64,000 nucleotides of DNA from Hyphomonas sp. (GCA_016124495.1 WGNP01000012.1:18363-82362), one strand, 5' to 3'; counted from the first letter of the stretch, positions 25,089-34,457 are shown. Notes: generated by a model not told the origin, from the letters alone. Program-made: numbers and translations.

Positions 25089-26669
25089 TTGGCCCCCGGC
25101 ACGGCGCAGAAGCGGTTAAAATTCGTTCACCTCGCGTGGGTCGCGCTGGGGCTGACGGCGGCCGTGTCCGGCGGCATCGGCGGCGCGCCTCTCGAGAGCC
25201 TGATCGCGGCAATGATTTTGACCCTCATTCCGGGCCTCACAGGCTTTGCCGTGGCCGGGGCGGGCGACACGCTGCGGCGCGGGCTCTTGGTAATTGCCTG
25301 GCTGGTCTGCGCCCTGATCGCGGTCTTGCTGACGGGCGGGGCCGCCTCGCCGTTGATCGTGCTGCTGGTGGCCGCGCCGCTGGCCGCCTTGCTGGCCGGA
25401 GCGCCGCGCATGGCGGCGGAGGCCGGCACTTTTGCCGCGCTCGCGCTGTTTGCGGTGTTTATCGCCACACCCGCCGGCTGGATCCCGCCGCCGCCGCGCG
25501 GCGCGCCGGAACTGGCCGCGCCGTTTGCGTTTGCGGGGCTCGTGCTGGCGTCGCTGAAGATCTGGCACCTCGTGTCACGAAGCGGCGCAGCACCTGCTGC
25601 TGCGCCGCCGGCCGAGTTGCCGAAGGGTGAACCGGACCCGCAACCGATGGTAATGAACGGCATCAGCTGGATCGATGTGACCCCCGAGGGCCGCCTGCGC
25701 CGGGTGCAGGGCGACACCTTCGGTCTTGTCACCATGCGGCCGGGCTCCGCGCTCGGCAGTCTGTTCGCGGATCATGATTTCCCGCTTCCGCCGCCCGGCC
25801 GCACCGGGCGCAAGCTGGCGACGGTCGAGCTCGTCTCCGGACAACGTGTGCGCGTGATCGCCGAGCGCCATGCCAAGGGCTGCTATCTGCTGATGGTAGA
25901 CTCGCTGGATGAGACGCCCGCCTTGCCTTACAGAGCGGTGGCAGACCTCGAAGCCAAGCTGCAATCGCGCACCGCCTTCTTCGCCTCGCTCGGCCATGAA
26001 CTGAAGACACCGCTGAATGCTATTCTCGGCTATGCTGAAGTGATGCAGGCTGAACTGATGGGGCCGATGCCCAAACCGTATGCGGACTATCCGTCGATCA
26101 TTCATGAAAGCGGCACGGATCTCCTGCTGCTGGTCGACGATATCCTCGATCTGGCGCGCTCCGAAGCTGGTCAGCCCCGCCTGGAACCTGAACCAGTGGA
26201 CCTCACCGCTTCGGCGGAGTCGGTAATCCGCCAGCTGACAGGGCAGGCGGACCGGCTGGGCATTACCTTGAAACTGAAATCCAGCGAGGCGGTCTGGGCT
26301 GAAGCCGACGCCCGCGCGGTGCGCCAGATCTGGCAGAACCTCGTTTCCAACGCGATCAAATACTCTGCCAGCGGCAAAACCGTGACGCTGGAAACACGCC
26401 TCGACAATGGCGCCGCCCTGCTCAGCGTCACCGACCAGGGCGCAGGCATCGCCGCCGCCGATCTCGGCCGTCTGACCGAGCCGTTCGCGCAGGGCACCGG
26501 CGCCAAGCCGGGCACCGGTCTCGGTCTCTCCGTCGTGCGCCGCTTTGCCGAGCTTCACGGCGGCAGCCTCCGCATCACTTCAAAGCCGGGCAAGGGCACC
26601 CGCGTCGAGGTAACGCTCCCCCGCGCCTTGGAAGCTGACATCGCGCCGATCGAAGAAGCGGCGCAGTAG
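25089..26669 (+). CDS. Membrane-bound sensor histidine kinase (PleC/DivJ-like core)
   Basis: 526-residue kinase. The first ~160 residues form about six hydrophobic helices, followed by a PAS-like region (about 185-275). The HisKA H-box is FFASLGHELKTPLNAILGYA with phospho-acceptor His303. The ATPase domain has the N-box QIWQNLVSNAIKYS, DQGAGIA and GTGLGLSV. The H-box resembles the PleC/DivJ/PdhS group of alphaproteobacteria. No response regulator is adjacent. The start is TTG at 25089 with GGGGTG about 8 bases upstream, so the start is less certain than the rest. Confidence 0.88.
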   Translation: MAPGTAQKRLKFVHLAWVALGLTAAVSGGIGGAPLESLIAAMILTLIPGLTGFAVAGAGDTLRRGLLVIAWLVCALIAVLLTGGAASPLIVLLVAAPLAALLAGAPRMAAEAGTFAALALFAVFIATPAGWIPPPPRGAPELAAPFAFAGLVLASLKIWHLVSRSGAAPAAAPPAELPKGEPDPQPMVMNGISWIDVTPEGRLRRVQGDTFGLVTMRPGSALGSLFADHDFPLPPPGRTGRKLATVELVSGQRVRVIAERHAKGCYLLMVDSLDETPALPYRAVADLEAKLQSRTAFFASLGHELKTPLNAILGYAEVMQAELMGPMPKPYADYPSIIHESGTDLLLLVDDILDLARSEAGQPRLEPEPVDLTASAESVIRQLTGQADRLGITLKLKSSEAVWAEADARAVRQIWQNLVSNAIKYSASGKTVTLETRLDNGAALLSVTDQGAGIAAADLGRLTEPFAQGTGAKPGTGLGLSVVRRFAELHGGSLRITSKPGKGTRVEVTLPRALEADIAPIEEAAQ

Positions 26670-26679
26670 GCGGCCCTAA

Positions 26680-26698
26680 AAACCGACATTTTCGGTTT
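26680..26698 (+). terminator. Possible weak terminator after the histidine kinase
   Basis: AAACCGA and TCGGTTT form a 7-bp stem with a 5-base loop, 11 bases after the kinase stop. The following bases are C-rich rather than T-rich, so termination here is uncertain. Confidence 0.35.
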
Positions 26699-26751
26699 CC
26701 CGGCCCCCCGAACCGTGCCACCCTTCACCTTCATACGAGAGGGGGTTCCCA

Positions 26752-27069
26752 ATGAAACATATCATTCTGGCGGCTGTGGCCGCACTTGCACTTACGGGTT
26801 GCGGCGCCATCGGCGGCGGCGAGAAGGCCGCCATGGTCAAGGCCTGCACTGATAGCGGCGAGGCCGAGAAGGACTGCACCTGCATCGCCGACAATCTCGA
26901 GACCAGCCTCGATGCCGACACGTTCAAGGTCGTCGCAACCGCGATGGCATCCGATGACGCAGCCGGCGAGAAGATGATGGAAGAGCTCCCCGCCGACAAG
27001 CAGGGCGCCGTCATGGGCGCCCTGATGTCTGCAGGCATGACCTGCATGATGGGCGGCGCACCCGCCTAA
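26752..27069 (+). CDS. Small cysteine-containing lipoprotein
   Basis: 105-residue predicted lipoprotein. The signal peptide ends in a lipobox LTGC at residues 14-17. The mature part contains CTDSGEAEKDCTCIADNLE and a final GMTCMMGG, giving four further cysteines that could pair in the periplasm. It has the appearance of the short Cys-rich proteins often annotated as hypothetical in Hyphomonadaceae. The ATG follows GAGAGGGGG. Function unknown. Confidence 0.75.
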   Translation: MKHIILAAVAALALTGCGAIGGGEKAAMVKACTDSGEAEKDCTCIADNLETSLDADTFKVVATAMASDDAAGEKMMEELPADKQGAVMGALMSAGMTCMMGGAPA

Positions 27070-27122
27070 GGCTGATCTTTATCGCGCTTGACGCAGGCGC
27101 ACATCTCGGGGGAGACTCCGGT

Positions 27123-27461
27123 ATGGATCGCTTACCTTCCAGACTATGGATCGAGGCACTGGTACGGCGGGCGCAGCTCTCCGGCGCCAGTGCCTTTATT
27201 GTTCAGCACGGGGACGATGATCGCGGCGATGTGCTGATCAAGGTCGCCCGGCTCGACGGCACCGCCGCCGCCTATGTTCCGTCTACGAACCTCGAAGGCG
27301 AGCGGGTCTTCCTGAACCTCGAGATCCAGGGTGTCGGCCCGGACGAGGTGAGCGTGGACGACTATGTTCGCCGCGCGAAATCCCGCGACAGCGACCTCTG
27401 GATCGTTGAGATCGAAGACAAGGAAGGCCGTGCGTTCCTGACGGAACCTGTTGAAGATTGA
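27123..27461 (+). CDS. DUF1491 family protein
   Basis: 112-residue soluble protein matching the alphaproteobacterial DUF1491 family. Landmarks are LPSRLWIEALVRRAQLSG, GDDDRGDVLIKVARLDG and SDLWIVEIEDKEGRAFL. Function is unknown. The ATG at 27123 is preceded by GGGGGAGA. The ordinary gene order ends here; the next 1.5 kb contains orphan and broken frames. Confidence 0.88.
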   Translation: MDRLPSRLWIEALVRRAQLSGASAFIVQHGDDDRGDVLIKVARLDGTAAAYVPSTNLEGERVFLNLEIQGVGPDEVSVDDYVRRAKSRDSDLWIVEIEDKEGRAFLTEPVED

Positions 27462-27895
27462 CAATCCTGCCCGCGCGCGGCGACAAAAGGTTTCATCAGT
27501 AGACAGAACAGCCTGCTATGATCCCCCTGCCGCTGGCCTGCTCGCCGCACTCCTCGTCCATCCGATCTCGCAGGCCTGCGAGGCGCACAGGCCGGAGGTG
27601 ATCCAGAAAGGCCAGCATTTCCTTGCGGTTAGACAGGAACTGGCAAACGCGGAGCTGCTCTTCAACGTGGCGAAGATCGCATATGAAACTCTCATTCAGG
27701 GGGTATGAAAACAGCGGCTATGACGCCTGGGAAGAAGAAGCCGGAGACCTGACGACCGCTATTGAAACCTACCGGGCGGAATGGGAGATCGGCTACCGCC
27801 TCCTGTTGAAGGCCGACGGCGGCCTGAAGGTTGCGCTCGCCGCCCACGAGACCGCCTGCGGCGCGAATGCCCGGTCGGCGGCTATCCTGTCGTAA
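27451..27895 (+). pseudogene. Possible frameshifted small gene (orphan)
   Basis: Two overlapping short frames give protein-like sequence but neither is convincing alone. The first (to 27708) ends in AVRQELANAELLFNVAKIAY then ETLIQGV. The second (from an ATG at 27683) continues GYENSGYDAWEEEAGDLTTA and ends at 27895. Removing one G from the GGGGG run near 27701-27705 would join them as ETLIQG-YENSGYDAW. A single helical protein broken by a homopolymer indel is therefore plausible. I recognise no family. Alternatively only the 70-residue second frame is real. Confidence 0.35.
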
Positions 27896-28009
27896 CTCGG
27901 GAGCAACAAGACCCCCTGAGCCAATGGATGCCTGCCGGCTCGGTTAACTCTCCCTTCATCTGGACAAAGCAATTTGCGATTCGCTGGGCTAAAAGGGGCG
28001 GTGGCAGCG

Positions 28010-28381
28010 ATGTTGTTCCTGTTGAACGAGTATGTGACCGAGATTGAAGCGCCTGAGCTGCGCCTCCTGAAACGCGGCCCAAACCTCGGCTTTGAGGACG
28101 TGCATGCCATGCGGGCCCGCGAGGCCATCGAGTTTGCCCGCGCCAGGCTTCAGGTCTGCCATGACGAGGGTACGGTCCCCGCAGAAACTCTGGTCGCCGA
28201 CCTCGCCGCGCTGATCATCGCCAAGACCGGCGCCAATGCCGCGCTCTTCCCTGTGCACGAAGGCCGGGTGTCCGAACCCCGCCTCACCATCTTGCCAGAG
28301 AGCATCCTCGAGGCCGTCCGCGACCGCCTCGCCGCGGGCGCCGCACCCGACATCCGCCAGTTCTGGCCGCGCGCTGCCTGA
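28010..28381 (+). CDS. Hypothetical protein (orphan cluster)
   Basis: 123-residue soluble, helix-rich protein starting MLFLLNEYVTEIEAPELR. The composition is normal for the genome, with a plausible N-terminal beta-strand and helices including AREAIEFARARLQVCHDEG and ESILEAVRDRLAAG. No family is recognised. It lies among the broken frames between DUF1491 and prfC, in the same orientation. The ATG at 28010 was chosen over an upstream ATG at 27974 because the added residues look non-coding and GGTGGCAG precedes it. Confidence 0.5.
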   Translation: MLFLLNEYVTEIEAPELRLLKRGPNLGFEDVHAMRAREAIEFARARLQVCHDEGTVPAETLVADLAALIIAKTGANAALFPVHEGRVSEPRLTILPESILEAVRDRLAAGAAPDIRQFWPRAA

Positions 28382-28419
28382 ACTCAGCAAGCGGCAGTTC
28401 GGGGCGCTTGAGCCGTTGA

Positions 28420-28752
28420 GGCAGCCCCGCCGCCCGGTTTCGTGCCGGTATCGAGCCACAGCCACCGATCCGTGCACCGCATTACTTCTGGAACGAGGAT
28501 GGCCCGGCCACGCTGGCCTCGGCGCAGTTCCTTCCGGGCTTGCTCTGCGATTTCGTCCGCCCGTCGCCGGCCCGGAATGAACGGGCGGGGCGGGAAATCA
28601 CTGTGTCGTTTGAGTGCGAAACGATCCAGGAGGCATGCATCATCCGGAGCGGCGCGCTCACGGGACGTATCGAGCTTTCAGTGGCGCCCAGTCTGTGGGT
28701 GCGGGCGGAGACGTATCTCGGCGGGGCCTGGTTTGGGCGAGGCTGGATCTAA
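28420..28752 (+). pseudogene. Start-less protein-like remnant
   Basis: From the stop at 28417-28419 to the TAA at 28750-28752 one frame is open and reads like real protein: IRAPHYFWNEDGPATLASAQ, then FVRPSPARNERAGREITVSF and WVRAETYLGGAWFGRGWI. There is no ATG or GTG before position 28540, only an internal TTG. This suggests loss of the 5' end, a frameshift, or a very short TTG-started gene of 70 residues. The family is unknown. The remaining bases 28753-29024 show no gene. Confidence 0.35.
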
Positions 28753-29024
28753 CAGTGCCGTGAGAAATGCGAAAGCTGGCCGGACGCGTCCGACGGCATT
28801 GCCGGCCCGCGGGTAGAGGACGATCCGCCGGGCCGCATCTCGAAGAGCGGCTCCTGGATGCAGTTCGATACAAACCAATGACCGGGGCATGTGAGCGCTG
28901 AGCGCTGCACCGGATTTGAAATCCCGGATATCTGACGGGCGCCATAGTCGCCCCCGCGACAGCCAGCCCCTTCAATCCGCGTCCCAAATCGGTTAGGGCC
29001 TCCGGCAGAGAAAGATCCTGTCCC

Positions 29025-30623
29025 ATGTCGCACGTGACTGAAGCCGCCCGGCGGCGCACCTTTGCCATTATCTCGCACCCGGACGCCGGCAAGACGACGC
29101 TGACCGAGAACCTGCTGCTGGCCGGCGGCGCCATTCGGGCTGCCGGCGAGGTCGCGGCGCGCGGGCAGGCGCGGCGGACGCGGTCGGACTGGATGAAGAT
29201 CGAGCGCGACCGGGGCATCTCGGTCTCGGCCTCGGTCATGACGTTCGAGTTCGACGGCTATATGTTCAACCTCCTCGACACGCCGGGCCACGAGGACTTC
29301 TCAGAAGACACCTACCGTACACTGACGGCAGCTGACTGCGCAGTCATGGTGCTCGACGCCGCCAAGGGTATCGAGCCGCAGACGCTGAAGCTGTTCGAAG
29401 TGTGCCGGATGCGCGACATCCCGATCGTCACCTTCATCAACAAGATGGACCGGGAAGCGCTGGAGCCGATCGCGCTGCTGGACGAGGTGCAGGACAAGCT
29501 GCAGCTCGAGACTGCGCCGCTCTTCTGGCCTGGTGCCAGCGGCCAGCGCTTCTCCGGCATGCTGGACCTGGAACGCGACGTTTTCCTGCAGTTCGAGCGC
29601 CGCCCGGGTGAGCCTGCGCGCATCGGTCCGGCCACAGAAATTCCCGGCGATTCGGCGAGTCTCAAGGCGAACCTGGACCCTTACGTGTTCGAAGAGATGA
29701 CCGAAGGCATCGAGATGGCGCGCAGCCTTCTGCCGGCGTTTGATGCTGATGCGTTCCGCTCTGGTAACATGACGCCGGTCGTGTTCGGCTCGGCGCTGCG
29801 CTATTTCGGCGTGGCGGAACTCCTCCGTACACTGCACACCTACGCGCCTGCGCCGCGTGACCAGAAGGCGGTCAGGAAATCCGAGTCTATCCGCGTGCAT
29901 GCCGAGGATCCCTCCGTAAGCGGCTTCGTTTTCAAGATCCAGGCAAACATGGACCCCAACCACCGCGACCGCGTCGCTTTCGTGCGCCTTTGCTCGGGCG
30001 AGTTCCGGCGCGGCATGCGCCTTAAAACGGCCAGCGGCAAGCAGCTCAATATCCACAATCCGATGATGTTCATGGCGCAGGATCGCGAGATTGCCGAGAC
30101 GGCCTATGCGGGTGACGTGATCGGCGTGTCGAACCACGGCCAGCTGCGCGTGGGGGACTCATTGTCCGAGAGCGGAGATATCCAGTTCGGTGGCATTCCG
30201 AACTTCGCGCCCGAACTCCTGCGCCGGGCCCGCGTGAAAGACCCGATGAAGGCGAAACACCTGCGCAAGGCGCTGGAAAGCCTCGCCGAAGAAGGCGTCA
30301 CGCAGCTGTTCACGCCGCAAATTGGCTCCGACATGATCGTGGGCGCCGTGGGTCAGCTGCAGTTCGAAGTGATGATCGAGCGGATGACGGCGGAATACAG
30401 CCTCGAAGTCTTCTTCGAGCCCGCGCCCTATAACGTGGCGCGCTGGATTTCGTCGGATGATCCGAAAAAGATCGAGGACTTCCTGGAGAAGAACAAGTCC
30501 GCTTCCGGAACAGATCTTGACGGCGCGCCGGTCTACCTCGCCAAGAACGCCTGGGACGTCGGTTACGCGCAGGAGAAGAACCCGGGGATCCGGTTCACGG
30601 CTACGAAAGAAAGGGCGATCTAG
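29025..30623 (+). CDS. prfC: Peptide chain release factor 3
   Basis: 532-residue GTPase that recycles RF1/RF2 from the ribosome. G1 is ISHPDAGKTT, G3 is DTPGHEDF and G4 is NKMD. The switch region includes RTRSDWMKIERDRGISVSAS, which matches RF3 rather than EF-G. Length is standard. The ATG at 29025 has GGCAGAGAAAG upstream. It converges with the PAN-domain gene, separated by only 6 bases. Confidence 0.97.
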   Translation: MSHVTEAARRRTFAIISHPDAGKTTLTENLLLAGGAIRAAGEVAARGQARRTRSDWMKIERDRGISVSASVMTFEFDGYMFNLLDTPGHEDFSEDTYRTLTAADCAVMVLDAAKGIEPQTLKLFEVCRMRDIPIVTFINKMDREALEPIALLDEVQDKLQLETAPLFWPGASGQRFSGMLDLERDVFLQFERRPGEPARIGPATEIPGDSASLKANLDPYVFEEMTEGIEMARSLLPAFDADAFRSGNMTPVVFGSALRYFGVAELLRTLHTYAPAPRDQKAVRKSESIRVHAEDPSVSGFVFKIQANMDPNHRDRVAFVRLCSGEFRRGMRLKTASGKQLNIHNPMMFMAQDREIAETAYAGDVIGVSNHGQLRVGDSLSESGDIQFGGIPNFAPELLRRARVKDPMKAKHLRKALESLAEEGVTQLFTPQIGSDMIVGAVGQLQFEVMIERMTAEYSLEVFFEPAPYNVARWISSDDPKKIEDFLEKNKSASGTDLDGAPVYLAKNAWDVGYAQEKNPGIRFTATKERAI

Positions 30624-30629
30624 TTCGGG

Positions 30630-31064
30630 CTAGTTTCCGGCGACTTCGCCGCTGAGAACTTCCGGCTGCGCTTCCACGCTGGCTTCGCCCCAGTAGGTCG
30701 CGTCCACGCGGGGCGAGACGCCGGAAGTGGCCAGCAGGTTCTCTTCGGATTTGCCAGCACCCTGTTTCAGTTCGCAGCGCGCGCCCGAGCTGCCATAGGC
30801 TTCCACGAACGACCAGGACTGGCAGACGGCGTCTTCGCCGCAGGCCGCTTCGCAGGCGAGCGGTGTGAAGCCGGCGTCCACCTTGTAGGTCGAGCCATGG
30901 CGGTAACGGTAGATTTCATGGCCCGGCACGGCGGGCGCGAGCGAAGCCTCGGTGGCCGAGAGCGGATCGATGCCGGGCGAAGAGACGGCCTTGCGGGAGA
31001 CACCATCGGCGCTCGCGGTAAAACCCAGACAAGCGGCGGCGGCGAGCAGAATGGCTAGACGCAT
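30630..31064 (-). CDS. Exported PAN/Apple-domain protein
   Basis: 144-residue secreted protein with an N-terminal signal peptide (AAAACLGFTASA). One PAN/Apple-like domain has cysteines in FTPLACEAACGEDAVCQSWS and ARCELKQG, the pattern of PAN_4 domains, which bind proteins or sugars. No catalytic motif is present. The gene has its own upstream region (31065-31146). Confidence 0.78.
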   Translation of the reverse strand: MRLAILLAAAACLGFTASADGVSRKAVSSPGIDPLSATEASLAPAVPGHEIYRYRHGSTYKVDAGFTPLACEAACGEDAVCQSWSFVEAYGSSGARCELKQGAGKSEENLLATSGVSPRVDATYWGEASVEAQPEVLSGEVAGN

Positions 31065-31146
31065 GGGGCAATCCTCCCGGGAATATGGCTGCTGGCACGT
31101 TAACCGAGGCGCGTTAACGAAGCGTTTGCTCTACAGAGAGGGCCGA

Positions 31147-32964
31147 TCAGTTCGGCAAACTCTCTCGTTTTTCCTCGATTTCCAGCCATTCCATCTCGAT
31201 ATTTTCGAGCTGCGTCCGTGCGGCGCCGACGCGGGCAGATTTCTTCGTGAAAGCGGCGGCGTCGCGGGTATAGAGGCCTGCATCGGCGAGGTCTTTCTCG
31301 AGCGCCGCGATCTCGGCCTGCAGTTTCGGGATAAGGGCGTTGATCTCCTTCTGCCGGTGCTCGTCCTTGTAGGAGAGTTTTGCGGCAGGTTTGGCTTTCG
31401 CGGCCGGGACGGCGGCGGCTCTGGATTTCTCCGTCTTCGGCGCATTTTTCTGCCGCACGCCCTTCAGCTGTTCCTGCGCATCGCTCCAGCCGCCGGCCGT
31501 CTGGATCCATTCGCCGTCGCCGAGCGGGCAGAGGCAGCTGGTGACCGTCGCGTCCAGAAAGGCGCGGTCATGGCTGACCAGGATCAGTGTGCCTTCATAG
31601 GCGAGCAGCATGTCTTCGAGCAGGTCCAGCGTCTGCATGTCGAGATCGTTGGTCGGTTCGTCCATCACCAGAAGGTTAGAGGTCTGGGCAAGTCCGATGG
31701 CGAGCGCGAGGCGGTTGCGTTCGCCGCCAGACAGCGCGCCGACCGGCTGGCGCAGCTGTTCCGGTCGGAACAGGAAGTCCTTCGCATAGGCCGCGATGTG
31801 GCGCTGGTTGCCCTGTACGTTGACGGAGTCGCCGCCCATCGGGGCGAGCGCTTCCCACATCGTGTCGGTGGCGTTGAGGCTTTCGCGCGTCTGGTCCTGA
31901 TAGGTCACCTGCAGCGTCTTGGAATGCGTCACCGTGCCAGCGTCCGGCGTGATCTCGCCGAGCAGCAGGCGCACCAGCGTCGTCTTGCCGGCGCCGTTCG
32001 GGCCGATGATGCCGATCCGGTCGCCGCGCAGGATGCGAAGGTCGAGACCACTTGCAATCACCAGCGGGCCATCGGCGGTCTGGAAGGTCTTCGAAAGGCC
32101 CTTCGCCTCGATCACCTTCTTGCTCATCGCCTCGCCGGCATCGGCGCTGAACTCGGCGAGCGACTTGCGGTCGTTGAGGGCGCTGCGCATCTGCGCATGG
32201 TCCACCTTCATCTGGCGCAGCCGGGCGAGGCGGCCCTGGTTGCGCTTCCTCCGCGCAGTAACGCCGCGCGCCAGCCAGTGCTGCTCGTCCTTCAGCTGCG
32301 TCGTCATCCGTCGTAGCTGGCGCTCATCCTCTTCCTCGATCTGCTCCGCCCACTGATCGAACTTCAGATAGCCTTCCGGGCTTTTCAGTACCTTGCCCTG
32401 GCGCAGCCAGAGCGTGTTGGTGGAGACGGTTTCGAGAAAGCGCCGGTCGTGACTCACCACCAGCACGACGCCATTGAACGCCTTCAGGCGCCCTTCCAGG
32501 TATTCGATCATCGGCACGTCGAGATGGTTCGTCGGCTCGTCCAGCAGCAGGATGGTCGGCTGTATCGCGAAGGCCTTCGCCAGCGCCGCGCGCCGCTTCT
32601 GCCCGCCCGAGAGGGTCTTCGGATCGGCCTCGGGGTCGATGCCGAACTCCATGATTTCGGCCTCGGCCATGTAGGCGCCTTCAAGCCCGTCGGCGACATA
32701 GCCGAGCACGGTGGCAAAGCCTGAAAGGTCCGGCTCCTGCGCGACGGTCGCATAGGTAATGCCGGGCTGGCGCCAGACTTCGCCCGAGTCCGGCTCGATC
32801 ACCTCCGAGATGATCTTCATCAGCGTCGACTTGCCGGCCCCGTTGCGGCCCACCAGCGCCGCGCGTTCGCCCTTGGAGAGGGCCAGCGTCACGCCTTCGA
32901 AGAGCGGTCCGCTGCCGAAGGTGAGGCGTACATTGGTGAGAGAAATCAGGGGGGGCTGGGCCAT
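31147..32964 (-). CDS. uup: ABC-F ATPase (Uup-like)
   Basis: 605-residue cytosolic ABC-F protein with two nucleotide-binding domains. Walker A motifs are GRNGAGKST and GPNGAGKTT; signatures are LSGGQKRRAAL and LSGGERNRLAL. A linker between them contains the ABC-F arm region. The C-terminal ~90 residues, rich in Lys, Ala and Glu, form the coiled-coil DNA-binding domain of Uup. It probably acts on ribosomes or in suppression of transposon excision; a resistance role is not suggested. Confidence 0.92.
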   Translation of the reverse strand: MAQPPLISLTNVRLTFGSGPLFEGVTLALSKGERAALVGRNGAGKSTLMKIISEVIEPDSGEVWRQPGITYATVAQEPDLSGFATVLGYVADGLEGAYMAEAEIMEFGIDPEADPKTLSGGQKRRAALAKAFAIQPTILLLDEPTNHLDVPMIEYLEGRLKAFNGVVLVVSHDRRFLETVSTNTLWLRQGKVLKSPEGYLKFDQWAEQIEEEDERQLRRMTTQLKDEQHWLARGVTARRKRNQGRLARLRQMKVDHAQMRSALNDRKSLAEFSADAGEAMSKKVIEAKGLSKTFQTADGPLVIASGLDLRILRGDRIGIIGPNGAGKTTLVRLLLGEITPDAGTVTHSKTLQVTYQDQTRESLNATDTMWEALAPMGGDSVNVQGNQRHIAAYAKDFLFRPEQLRQPVGALSGGERNRLALAIGLAQTSNLLVMDEPTNDLDMQTLDLLEDMLLAYEGTLILVSHDRAFLDATVTSCLCPLGDGEWIQTAGGWSDAQEQLKGVRQKNAPKTEKSRAAAVPAAKAKPAAKLSYKDEHRQKEINALIPKLQAEIAALEKDLADAGLYTRDAAAFTKKSARVGAARTQLENIEMEWLEIEEKRESLPN

Positions 32965-33033
32965 GTCGGGGAGATAGCCTCTGGTTCGCGCAGAGGCTAG
33001 GGGGCGGGCGCGGCGCCCGCCGGCCGGTCTGCC

Positions 33034-33849
33034 TCAGTCGAAGGTGTAGCTGATGAAAACCCCGGCGCTGAACTGGTCGGCGTCGCCGCGCAGGGTGACC
33101 AGGGGGCTGTCGCCGGAATCGCCGGTCAACCGGTCATAACCGGCAAAGGTGACGACGGACCATTTGAAGTCGCGGTCCAGCGGAATGATGCCAAGCGCGC
33201 CCACACCGTAACTGGTGGCGCCGCCGCCGGCTTCGTAAACCGGCAGTCCGGAACCGGCCGACTGGGCCGGTGTAACCCCGAAATAGGCAGCATTGTAGCT
33301 TTGATCGACGATCTTCACGCGCGGCCCGGCCGACCAGATGATGGGCGGCCCAAAGCCCGTGATGACCCCGCCGGCGCCTGCATTGAGGTCAAGCACGAGG
33401 CCCTCATGGCCCGAGACCGCCTGACGCAGTTCGGCGCCTGCCGACCAGGGGCCGCTGCGGTAGCGCAGGAACCCGCCCAGTTCGAAACTTGTGTCGACGT
33501 CGCCCAGGCCCACCAGATCGGTCGTGCCTGCGCCAGAGACCGCGAAGGACTGGTCGCCGTCGTCATTGCGGGAAAACCGCACGCGCCCGATGGGGCCAGC
33601 CGACAGGGACTCCGACTGAATCCAATTATAGCCTACACCGTCTTGAACAGAGGCAAAGAACCGGTCTGCATATTTGAACTGGATGTTGGGCAGGATCGAA
33701 ACGGCGTAGTCGTCATCGCCTTCATACGTTGGCGCATGCAGGCTGCCGGCGCCTAAGGTGACCTGCCAGCCCTCAGCGGGTTCAGGCGCCTGCGCAAGCG
33801 CGGGAAGGCAAGCGCACGAAAGCGCTGCAAGAAGCAGATTGGCCCGCAT
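33034..33849 (-). CDS. MipA/OmpV family outer-membrane protein
   Basis: 271-residue outer-membrane beta-barrel of the MipA/OmpV family. The signal peptide ends in LPALAQA. Barrel-like strands begin GWQVTLGAGSLHAPTYEGDD, and the protein ends with aromatic FISYTFD, the expected outer-membrane signal. The ATG at 33849 has AGGAGA directly upstream on the minus strand. The family is linked to murein hydrolase scaffolding and to diverse stress exports. It diverges from the hotdog thioesterase. Confidence 0.88.
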   Translation of the reverse strand: MRANLLLAALSCACLPALAQAPEPAEGWQVTLGAGSLHAPTYEGDDDYAVSILPNIQFKYADRFFASVQDGVGYNWIQSESLSAGPIGRVRFSRNDDGDQSFAVSGAGTTDLVGLGDVDTSFELGGFLRYRSGPWSAGAELRQAVSGHEGLVLDLNAGAGGVITGFGPPIIWSAGPRVKIVDQSYNAAYFGVTPAQSAGSGLPVYEAGGGATSYGVGALGIIPLDRDFKWSVVTFAGYDRLTGDSGDSPLVTLRGDADQFSAGVFISYTFD

Positions 33850-33940
33850 CGAAGTCTCCTGAGTTACTGCAGCGCATACGCTGGGGATGAAGCCTTGGAC
33901 CATGGGCGAACTGCCTGTCCAGCGATGGCAACCAGATACT

Positions 33941-33957
33941 GGCCCCGCGAAGGGGCC
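33941..33957. other. Hairpin in the mipA/thioesterase divergent spacer
   Basis: GGCCCC and GGGGCC form a 6-bp stem with a 5-base loop between the two divergent genes. It may be a leader hairpin or an operator. No other support is visible. Confidence 0.25.
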
Positions 33958-34025
33958 GGCGCTGCGAGGGATTGCCGCGAGGGGAAGGCTGGACGGACGG
34001 CTCCGCCGGACGGAAAGTATGCTGC

Positions 34026-34457
34026 ATGCCGCAGCTCTCCCCCCCCGAAGGCTACGCGCCGCATTTCCGCAAATCGCGGTTCACTGATCCCTGGGAGCCG
34101 CTCTATTCGCGCAGCGCGCCGCGCGAGGTATCCATCGGACTCTGGCTGGCGGAGGCGCACTGCAACTCGCGCGGCCTCGTACACGGCGGCCTGATTGCGT
34201 CGCTGGCCGACAATGCCATGGGCCTCTCCTGCGGCGCAGCGCTCGCCACCGAAGGCCGCGGGCCGGCTGGCGGCCTTGTTACCGTCACTCTGTCCACAGA
34301 TTACCTCGGCAGCGCCCGTCTCGGTCAATGGCTCGCTACCGATACGCATTTCGTGAAGACCGGCGGATCGCTCTGCTTTGCGGGTTGCCTTGTGCACGCC
34401 GATGGCCAGCCGATTGCCCGGGCGAATGCCACCTTCAAGGTCCTCGGCGGGCATTAA
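34026..34457 (+). CDS. PaaI-type hotdog thioesterase
   Basis: 143-residue acyl-CoA thioesterase of the PaaI/YdiI hotdog family. The active-site HGG motif is in SRGLVHGGLIASLADNAMG, and the fold ends with RANATFKVLGG. The ATG at 34026 has GGAAAG upstream. Substrate is not defined by sequence. On the opposite strand a long open frame runs through this gene; that frame is the read-through tail of a broken ATP-grasp gene. Confidence 0.88.
   Translation: MPQLSPPEGYAPHFRKSRFTDPWEPLYSRSAPREVSIGLWLAEAHCNSRGLVHGGLIASLADNAMGLSCGAALATEGRGPAGGLVTVTLSTDYLGSARLGQWLATDTHFVKTGGSLCFAGCLVHADGQPIARANATFKVLGGH

Noticed and set aside
28382..28470. IS5-type transposase N-terminus (LSKRQFGALEPLRQPRR-like)
   Set aside because: The resemblance to transposase starts covers only about 20 residues in one frame, with no DDE motifs, terminal repeats or target duplication nearby.
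31099..31118. CtrA-type site TTAA-N7-TTAAC upstream of the PAN-domain gene
   Set aside because: Two TTAAC words are present but the distance between them is 10 bases, not 7, so the consensus is not met.
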